In this document: positions 58,727 to 64,000 of the stretch, piece after piece
How the letters are laid out: each line of letters opens with the position of its first letter
How positions within the stretch are numbered: position 1 is the stretch's first letter
Assembly: GCF_004784475.1 (NCBI RefSeq)
Contig: NZ_SRRT01000005.1
Span: 310,001-374,000, forward strand
DNA: 64,000 nt
Origin: Streptomyces bauhiniae
GTDB lineage: Bacteria > Actinomycetota > Actinomycetes > Streptomycetales > Streptomycetaceae
Direction of reading: 5' to 3'
Program-made: the position numbers and the translations under genes
The notes under the pieces: generated by a model
The model's database searches: none
The model's input: the letters and a program-made list of their open reading frames with translations, nothing else
Told to the model about the DNA's origin: nothing

Positions 58727-59908
58727 TCAGCGCAGGGTGTGCGCCCAGCCGGTGACCATGCGCAGCGCCTGGTCGGGGTTGAGCCGGGGGTCGCAGAACG
58801 TGGTGTGCCGGTCCCCCACGCTGCCGAGCTGGGAGACGTCTGCGGCGCACTCGGTGACGTCGTCCGGGGTGGTCTCCAGGTGGAGGCCGCCGTTGACGCC
58901 GCCGCTCTCGGCCAGGGCCGTGCCGAAGCCCTCGATCTCGGCGAGCATCGCGTCCACCAGGCGGGTCTTGTGCCCGGCGGGGCTGGTGATGGTGTTGCCG
59001 TGCATGGGGTCGCACAGCCAGATCGCCGGGTGCCCGGCGGCCCGTACGGCCTCCACCAGCGGGGGCAGCCTGCTGGCCACGAAGTCGGTGCCCATGCGGG
59101 CGACCAGCACCAGCCGGCCGGGTTCGCGGTGCGGGTCGAGACGGGCGGCCAGGGCGGTGACGTCCTCGGTGGTCGTACCGGAGCCGATCTTGCAGGCGAC
59201 CGGGTTCAGCACCTCGGCGAGCAGCCGCACATGGGCGCCCTCGGGCTGGCGGGTGCGCTCCCCGATCCACGGCAGGTGCGTGGAGCCCAGGTAGGGGCGG
59301 GTGCCGTCCTGGCGCAGCATGGGCAGTTCGTAGTCGAGCAGCAGGGCCTCGTGGCTGGTCCACACCTGTTCGGCGGGCGGCCGGCCGGCGTTGACGTCGG
59401 CCAGTTCGCGGACGATCTCCTGGGCGGCCTGGTGGCAGGTGAGGATGCGCTCGGGGTCGGCGCGGCGGCTGACCGGGTCGGCCTCGGGGGCGTTGACCAT
59501 GTGGCCGCGGAAGACGGGCAGGGTGGTGCCGCCGACCTGCTCCACGGGCTTGGAGCGGGGTTTGGCGAACTGTCCGGCGATCCGGCCGACGCGCAGCACG
59601 GGCTTGCCGGTGATCGCGCCGGCCGTCTCCGCGAGGTGGTCGAGCAGGTCGGTCTTGCGGCGCACGTGCCGGGGGGTGGACTCGGCCGGGTCCTCGGCGC
59701 AGTCCCCCGCCTGGAGCAGCAGGGCCCGGCCGGCGGCGACGTCGGCGAGCAGATGACGCAGCGCTTCGGCGGCGTCGGCGGTGACCAGGGGCGGACAGGT
59801 GCGGAGGGTGGCGCGCACCCGCTCGACCGGGCGGGCGTCGTCCCACTGGGGCTGCTGCAGGGCGAGTGAGGCGTGGATGTCCTGGAGGGACTGGAGGGAG
59901 GGGCGCAC
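58727..59908 (-). CDS. phzC: PhzC, class II DAHP synthase
   Basis: 393 aa, type II 3-deoxy-D-arabino-heptulosonate-7-phosphate synthase: LLLQAGDCAEDPAEST near residue 71, RVGRIAGQFAKPRSKP near 104, VARMGTDFVASRLPPLV, IWLCDPMHGNT near 305 and GLHLETTPDDVTEC near 343. It condenses PEP and erythrose-4-phosphate, boosting chorismate supply for the cluster. GTG 59908 follows AGAGGAAGCC. Confidence 0.94.
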   Translation of the reverse strand: MRPSLQSLQDIHASLALQQPQWDDARPVERVRATLRTCPPLVTADAAEALRHLLADVAAGRALLLQAGDCAEDPAESTPRHVRRKTDLLDHLAETAGAITGKPVLRVGRIAGQFAKPRSKPVEQVGGTTLPVFRGHMVNAPEADPVSRRADPERILTCHQAAQEIVRELADVNAGRPPAEQVWTSHEALLLDYELPMLRQDGTRPYLGSTHLPWIGERTRQPEGAHVRLLAEVLNPVACKIGSGTTTEDVTALAARLDPHREPGRLVLVARMGTDFVASRLPPLVEAVRAAGHPAIWLCDPMHGNTITSPAGHKTRLVDAMLAEIEGFGTALAESGGVNGGLHLETTPDDVTECAADVSQLGSVGDRHTTFCDPRLNPDQALRMVTGWAHTLR

Positions 59909-59958
59909 GGCTTCCTCTTGCGGGTTCGGGGTGGGGACCGGGGGCCGGCCGGCCGGCG

Positions 59959-60420
59959 TCAGGTCGGGATTCCGTCGCGGCGGACCGCGGGGACGTCGAT
60001 ACCGAGGGCCCGGAACTGCTGGCAGGGGTTCATGAACTCGCGCTGCTGCTTGATCTTCCCGTTCTCGAAGGTGAAGGAGTGCAGGAAGTGGTTGCGGTAG
60101 AGGCCGGGCTCGTAGCCGGGGAAGAGGATCTGGCCCTCGCCGTCGCACTCCACCCAGAACCGGTCGGGGTCCTGGGTGTCGAAGATCTCGACGTTGATCC
60201 AGGCCCAGTCGGGGAAGCACTTGAGCGACCAGACGGCGTGCTCGCCGAGGCGGTCGCGGCCGCTGATGACGATGGGCTCGCCGGTCTCGGTGGTCCACAG
60301 GCCGCCGGTGCCGTCCTCGGTGAACAGCAGGTGGCGCTCGAGGCGGTCCTGGCCGCGGGTGTTCATGTACTGGGCGACGATGGCGCGGTTCTGTTCGCGG
60401 ATCTCGTGCTCGTCGGACAT
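59959..60420 (-). CDS. phzB: PhzB-type phenazine condensation protein
   Basis: 153 aa, NTF2-like fold. Segments such as NRAIVAQYMNTRGQDRLERH, FTEDGTGGLWTTETGEP and FFLHSF-like GLYRNHFLHSFTFENGK match PhzA/PhzB, which promote head-to-tail condensation of two aminoketone molecules into hexahydrophenazine-1,6-dicarboxylate. Only one copy is present, as usual outside Pseudomonas. Confidence 0.93.
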   Translation of the reverse strand: MSDEHEIREQNRAIVAQYMNTRGQDRLERHLLFTEDGTGGLWTTETGEPIVISGRDRLGEHAVWSLKCFPDWAWINVEIFDTQDPDRFWVECDGEGQILFPGYEPGLYRNHFLHSFTFENGKIKQQREFMNPCQQFRALGIDVPAVRRDGIPT

Positions 60421-60534
60421 GTCTGATCTCGCTTTCCGTCACGGGGAGGCGAAGGGCCGCTGCCGCGCCGTAGGGGGCGGGCGGGCCTGGAGCACATCGG
60501 AACGAAGGGGAGTTCGCGGTGGTGGTACGGGCCG

Positions 60535-61731
60535 TCAGACCAGCATGCTGATGGCGCGCGGGTCCTGGCCGACCAGGGCGCTGCCGTAGACCTGCTCGGG
60601 GACGCCCATGCCGAAGCCGGCGTGCCGGCTGCCGGTGTGGACGTCGCGCCAGAGCCGCTGGAGGGGGTTGGACTCGTCCAGGGCGGAGGAGCCGTAGAGG
60701 GTGACGATGTCGTCGACGGCCTGGCGGCACTGCTGGACGACCTGGGTGGCGTCCATGCGGGCGCGGGCCCGGGTGAGCAGGTCGGGGTTCTCGCCCGCCA
60801 GCGCGTGCTCGTCGACGCTGTCGGCGAGGCGGCGGGCGTGCAGGTGGGCGGTGTCCAGCCGGGTGGCGGCGGCCGCGAGGGCGAGCCGGGCGGTGGGCGA
60901 CTCGGCCTGGCTGGCGAAGGTGGTCCCGGCCACGCGCCGGGTCCCGGCGTGTTCCAGGGCGTAGCTCAGGGCGGTGTCGGCGCCGCCGAGCAGCGAGCCG
61001 ATCAGGCCGACCATGAAGACGCCGGTCAGGCTGTTCCGGTAGCGGCGGTCGGCCGGCACCAGGCCGTCGCTCTCGCCGTCGATCAGGGGCTTGTAGGGCA
61101 GCAGCCGGTGCGCGGGCACGAACACCTTCTCGGCGACGACCGTGTTGCTGCCGGTGCCGCGCATCCCGACGAAGTGCCAGGTGTCGCGGACGGTGATGTC
61201 GGCGGCCGGCATCAGCGCGAAGTGCGGCTGGAGTCCGGTGCCGGTGTCGGCGAGCAGCAGTCCGCCGATCCACTCCGCGTGCAACGAGCCGGAGGCGTAC
61301 GGCCATTCACCGCTGACCCGGACCCCGCCGTCCACCGGTTCCACGGTGCGCACGGGGGCGCCGAGGATGAGGGCGGTACGGGCGTCGGGGTCGTCGTCCC
61401 AGACCTCGGCGCGGGTGCGCTCGGGGAAGAGGGAGACGACGAAGTTGCCGACGTTGAGCACGCCGGTGACCCAGGCGGCGGAGACGCAGCCGCGGCCCAG
61501 CTCGGTACAGACCTCCAGCAGGGTGCGGATCGAGGTCTCGTGGCCGCCGTTGCTCTCGGGCACCAGCAGCCGGGTCAGTCCGGCGCCGGTGACGCGGGCC
61601 ATGACCTCGTCGGGCAGCCGCCGGTCGCGGTCGCTGTCGGCGGCGCGTTTGAAGAGTTCCTCACGGAGGCCGGCGGCCTGGTTCACCAGCTCCGCGGCAC
61701 GCGCGTCGAGGTCATTTCCTGAACCGCGCAA
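60535..61731 (-). CDS. Flavin-dependent oxygenase of the acyl-CoA dehydrogenase fold
   Basis: 398 aa. The fold shows VTGAGLTRLLVPESNGG, VSGEWPYASGSLHAEW, WHFVGMRGTGSNTVV and a C-terminal NPLQRLWRDVHTGSRHAGF, typical of two-component group D flavin hydroxylases (HsaA/HpaB relatives). The likely task is hydroxylation or oxidative decarboxylation of a phenazine acid with FMNH2/FADH2 from a separate reductase. TTG 61731 is chosen because GGAAGG is upstream and no ATG or GTG fits. First gene of the leftward operon. Confidence 0.82.
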   Translation of the reverse strand: MRGSGNDLDARAAELVNQAAGLREELFKRAADSDRDRRLPDEVMARVTGAGLTRLLVPESNGGHETSIRTLLEVCTELGRGCVSAAWVTGVLNVGNFVVSLFPERTRAEVWDDDPDARTALILGAPVRTVEPVDGGVRVSGEWPYASGSLHAEWIGGLLLADTGTGLQPHFALMPAADITVRDTWHFVGMRGTGSNTVVAEKVFVPAHRLLPYKPLIDGESDGLVPADRRYRNSLTGVFMVGLIGSLLGGADTALSYALEHAGTRRVAGTTFASQAESPTARLALAAAATRLDTAHLHARRLADSVDEHALAGENPDLLTRARARMDATQVVQQCRQAVDDIVTLYGSSALDESNPLQRLWRDVHTGSRHAGFGMGVPEQVYGSALVGQDPRAISMLV

Positions 61732-61880
61732 TTTCTTTTTCCTTCCGGATTTTCGGGACGCAGAGAGCCCCGGTGCGGGTGGCGCTCCGGACGATTGGCG
61801 GTCCGATTCCTCCGGCCGCCCCGGCATCGTACGTGGGCCGGTTCGGCACAGCCACCCCCGTTGAATTCGCCGCGCCGGAT

Positions 61881-61894
61881 ACGAAACTTTTCGT
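61881..61894. promoter_or_regulatory. Second palindrome in the divergent phenazine promoter region
   Basis: ACGAAA and TTTCGT are separated by CT; the flanks GGAT/TTCC extend the symmetry imperfectly. AT-rich for this genome. Possibly a second operator site. Confidence 0.4.
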
Positions 61895-61978
61895 TCCGCT
61901 TACCGGTCGCTCCGGGGCACGCGCGGCCGGGAAAAGCGGAATACGCTCTTTCCATCCACCCGGCCACCTGGGAGCGGG

Positions 61979-62009
61979 CGTTCAACCGTGGAATCTCCTC
62001 GGTTGAACG
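61979..62009. promoter_or_regulatory. Large inverted repeat, candidate cluster operator
   Basis: CGTTCAACCG (61979-61988) and CGGTTGAACG (62000-62009) are perfect complements around TGGAATCTCCT. The size (31 bp) suits a dimeric TetR- or LuxR-type regulator. It lies 103 bp before the methyltransferase start. Confidence 0.65.
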
Positions 62010-62112
62010 GGCGCCGGAGCGCGTCGGTGCGCCTTACGCGGGCGTCGGCGGCTGTGGTAATCCCTTTGGTTCGACAGGGCCGGACGCCGGATCTATTCCT
62101 CAGGAGACTGGC

Positions 62113-62823
62113 ATGAGCAATAGCGCCCAGAAGTCCTACGATTACGGGACCGCCGACTTCAACGCCGTATATCGCGGAGGTGAACTGCTGGGTGACGCCG
62201 GGATCACCCGGGTCCCCTGGGACATCGGTGAACCGCAGCCCGGTGTGCTTGAATTCGAGCGCCGCGGACGAATTCGCGGCGAGGTGCTGGACGCGGGCTG
62301 TGGTCTGGGTGACAACGCCGTGTTCCTGGCCGCCCGCGGCTACCGGGTCACCGCCGTCGACGCCGCCTCCACGGCGATCGAGCGGGCCAGGGAGCGCGCG
62401 GCGAAGCAGGAGGGCGGCGCGGACATCGAGTTCGCCGTCGCCGACGCCACCAGCCTGGCCGGTTACGAGGGCCGCTTCGACACCGTCCTGGACAGCGCGC
62501 TGTTCCACACGCTCGACGCGGACGGGCGCCGCCGGTACGCCGCCGCGCTCGGCCGGGCCGCCCGGCCCGGCGCCTGGCTGGACATGCTGTGCTTCGCGGC
62601 GGTGCCGGGCGGGATGCCCGAGCCGCTGTCCGTCTCCGAGGAGACGGTGCGCGAGGTGCTGACCGGGGCCGGCTGGACGGTGACGGAGCTGACCCGGTCC
62701 GTCTACTGGGGCGTGGCCGAGGCCACCCGCACCTTCCTGGAGAAGACCGGCGTCCAGGTGGAGATCGACGAGGCGGGACGCACCCAGCTCCCGGTCTGGT
62801 CCGTCCTGGCCGAGCGCGCCTGA
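62113..62823 (+). CDS. SAM-dependent methyltransferase (tailoring)
   Basis: 236 aa. SAM motif GEVLDAGCGLGDNAVFLAA near residue 57, VTAVDAASTAIERARERA near 79 and DTVLDSALFHTLDADG near 124. The N-terminus TADFNAVYRGGELLGDAGI...PWDIGEPQPGV resembles thiopurine-methyltransferase-like small-molecule methyltransferases. ATG 62113 follows TCAGGAGACTGGC. First gene of the rightward arm of the phenazine cluster; O- or N-methylation of a phenazine is the obvious hypothesis. Confidence 0.85.
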   Translation: MSNSAQKSYDYGTADFNAVYRGGELLGDAGITRVPWDIGEPQPGVLEFERRGRIRGEVLDAGCGLGDNAVFLAARGYRVTAVDAASTAIERARERAAKQEGGADIEFAVADATSLAGYEGRFDTVLDSALFHTLDADGRRRYAAALGRAARPGAWLDMLCFAAVPGGMPEPLSVSEETVREVLTGAGWTVTELTRSVYWGVAEATRTFLEKTGVQVEIDEAGRTQLPVWSVLAERA

Positions 62824-62872
62824 CCCGCGCGCGTCCGCCGCAGAGCAACGTTCCCCGAAAGAAGGTCTGCCG

Positions 62873-63751
62873 ATGCCGACGACCGTCAAACCCGTGAAGC
62901 TGGATCTGGCCCGGCTGGAAGCGATGGCGGAGTCCGACTACTACAACCCGTACACGATCTTCGACTGGCCCGAGTCCCTCGGCACCGACCGGCCGTGGAT
63001 GAGCGAGGACCTGGTCACGCTCGCCGGCACCGAGGAGTGGGGGAAGCTGACGCGGGAGCAGCAGCTCGCCCTGACCCGGTTCGAGGCGGTGAACTTCTTC
63101 AGCCTCAACGTGCACGGCATCCGCGAGCTGCTCAGCGAGGTCGTGCTCCGCATCCACACCAAGACCTACGCCGACGCCTCGGAGTTCCTCCACCACTTCA
63201 TCGGTGAGGAGAACGAGCACATGTGGTTCTTCGGGACCTTCTGCCTGAAGTACGGCGGCAAGGTGTACCCGGCGGTGCCGCAGGTCGGTCCGGGCCGGAT
63301 CGAGGGGGTGGGCGACGCGGCGACCGAACTGGTCATCTTCGCCCGCATCCTGATCTTCGAGGAGCTGGTCGACTACTTCAACGCCCGGATGGCGACGGAC
63401 GATTCGCTGCCGCCCATCGCGCAGGAGATCAACCGGGTCCACCACCAGGACGAGAGCCGTCATGTCGCCTTCGGGCGGCACCTGTTCACCCAGTTGCTGG
63501 ACCAGGTCAAGGAGACCCGCCCGGAGGACATCCCGGTGCTGGCCAACTACCTGGAGACGTACCTCGAGTACAGCGTCCGCAGCCTGTACAACCCGGCCGT
63601 GTACCGCGACGCCGGGCTCGACCAGCCCCTCGAGCTGCGCCGCCGCCTGCTGGAGCACCCGGCCCGGCACGCCGCGCACACCGCGATCCTCAACCGCACC
63701 CGCAAGTTCCTCGCCCGCAACGGCCTTCAGGTCCAGGGAGCATCGGCATGA
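62873..63751 (+). CDS. AurF-like non-heme diiron oxygenase
   Basis: 292 aa. Helical ferritin-like protein with carboxylate/His ligands in two matching helices: QQLALTRFEAVNFFSLNVHG plus HHFIGEENEHMWFFGTFC near 101-118, and ILIFEELVDYFNARM near 158 plus VHHQDESRHVAFGRHL near 190-205. This ExxH arrangement fits the AurF/CmlI N-oxygenase family (amine to nitro or hydroxylamine). Its stop overlaps the acyl carrier protein start, suggesting a carrier-bound substrate as for CmlI. ATG with GAAAGAAGG upstream. Confidence 0.85.
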   Translation: MPTTVKPVKLDLARLEAMAESDYYNPYTIFDWPESLGTDRPWMSEDLVTLAGTEEWGKLTREQQLALTRFEAVNFFSLNVHGIRELLSEVVLRIHTKTYADASEFLHHFIGEENEHMWFFGTFCLKYGGKVYPAVPQVGPGRIEGVGDAATELVIFARILIFEELVDYFNARMATDDSLPPIAQEINRVHHQDESRHVAFGRHLFTQLLDQVKETRPEDIPVLANYLETYLEYSVRSLYNPAVYRDAGLDQPLELRRRLLEHPARHAAHTAILNRTRKFLARNGLQVQGASA

Positions 63752-63996
63752 GCGACGACAAGCTGACCAAGATCCTCACCTTCATCCACCAGCGCAACCC
63801 CGAGGTGGGCGAGCTGAAGCTGGACGACGACCTGATCGACCGCCGCGCGGTGGACTCGCTGGCGTTCGTCGAGTTCCTCTACCTGCTGGAGGAGCTGAGC
63901 GGGGAGACCATCGACCCCGAGGAGATCGACGTCGAGGACTTCCGCACCCTGCGCGCCATCGACAAGCGCTTCCTGCACGGCGCGGCGGCCCACTGA
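63748..63996 (+). CDS. Acyl carrier protein
   Basis: 82 aa, acidic four-helix carrier. The phosphopantetheine serine is in DRRAVDSLAFVEFLYLLEE near residue 38 (DSL motif). It overlaps the diiron oxygenase by 4 bp (ATGA), and the next gene begins at ATG 63996 inside its stop (TGATG), continuing past the right edge. An ACP in a phenazine locus implies that a substrate or side chain is handled as a thioester; which one cannot be seen here. Confidence 0.9.
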   Translation: MSDDKLTKILTFIHQRNPEVGELKLDDDLIDRRAVDSLAFVEFLYLLEELSGETIDPEEIDVEDFRTLRAIDKRFLHGAAAH

Positions 63997-64000
63997 TGGG

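Larger units (their letters stand above)
61732..62112. promoter_or_regulatory. Divergent control region of the phenazine cluster
   Basis: The 381-bp gap between the leftward operon and the rightward operon must contain both promoters. It holds two palindromes: a perfect 10-bp inverted repeat with an 11-base spacer at 61979-62009 and ACGAAACTTTTCGT at 61881-61894. No regulator gene for the cluster is inside the window. Confidence 0.7.

Noticed and set aside
61861..61886. TTGAAT ... TACGAA as a sigma-70-type promoter in the phenazine control region
   Set aside because: The spacer is only 13 bases, too short for a functional promoter.

Overview
The window is typical Streptomyces chromosome: very high GC with strong third-position GC bias, many GTG and TTG starts, frequent ATGA/GTGA stop-start overlaps, and families common in that genus (MarR and PadR regulators, a PAS-PAS-GAF-SpoIIE phosphatase, DUF574-type methyltransferase, HtaA heme proteins, Rv1733c-like membrane protein). 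No rRNA, tRNA or CRISPR array was seen. The assignment to Streptomyces is inferred from gene content, not from a marker gene.

Layout. 1-0.4 kb: remnant of an IS110-type transposase running off the left edge. 1-3 kb: PTS-dependent dihydroxyacetone kinase operon dhaKLM. 3-25 kb: housekeeping and accessory genes (GH75 chitosanase-like protein, fibronectin-III lipoprotein, PadR and 2,4-dienoyl-CoA reductase, phosphatase, PrmC-like methyltransferase, MarR with its divergent membrane protein, molybdopterin oxidoreductase with a flavin reductase, D,D-carboxypeptidase, asparaginase with a GntR regulator, UppP). This part carries an unusual family of 15-nt-period degenerate repeats (core CACATRGG) in at least four intergenic regions and inside several genes. 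25-28 kb: SseB-like protein, cysteine hydrolase and NCS1 permease.

28-35.6 kb: heme acquisition operon behind a perfect 19-bp iron box: heme oxygenase, heme ABC transporter (lipoprotein, permease, ATPase), a membrane-anchored surface protein, a large HtaA protein with an LAXTG-type sorting signal and, after two tandem hairpins, a secreted HtaA paralogue. 35.6-38 kb: MarR regulator and an MFS-universal stress protein fusion. 38-43.5 kb: a second iron-regulated block with a siderophore ABC system (ATPase, binding protein, fused double permease) and a PPOX flavoprotein, each with its own iron box. 43.5-50.5 kb: DUF574 methyltransferase and a cell-envelope group containing a class A penicillin-binding protein whose transpeptidase motifs are degenerate, a NodB-like deacetylase homologue lacking one active-site Asp, and a secreted amidase-domain protein.

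50.5-64 kb: a phenazine biosynthetic gene cluster. Twelve leftward genes include phzB, phzC, phzD, phzE, phzF and phzG, an acyl-CoA-dehydrogenase-fold flavin oxygenase, a VOC protein resembling the EhpR resistance protein, an EhpF-like adenylating enzyme, an EhpG-like carboxyl reductase and a carboxyl-methyltransferase-type enzyme. Divergently, a methyltransferase, an AurF-like diiron oxygenase and an acyl carrier protein run off the right edge. The set points to a phenazine-1,6-dicarboxylate-derived product with one carboxyl activated and reduced, and probably methylation and oxygenation. The product itself cannot be read from the window.
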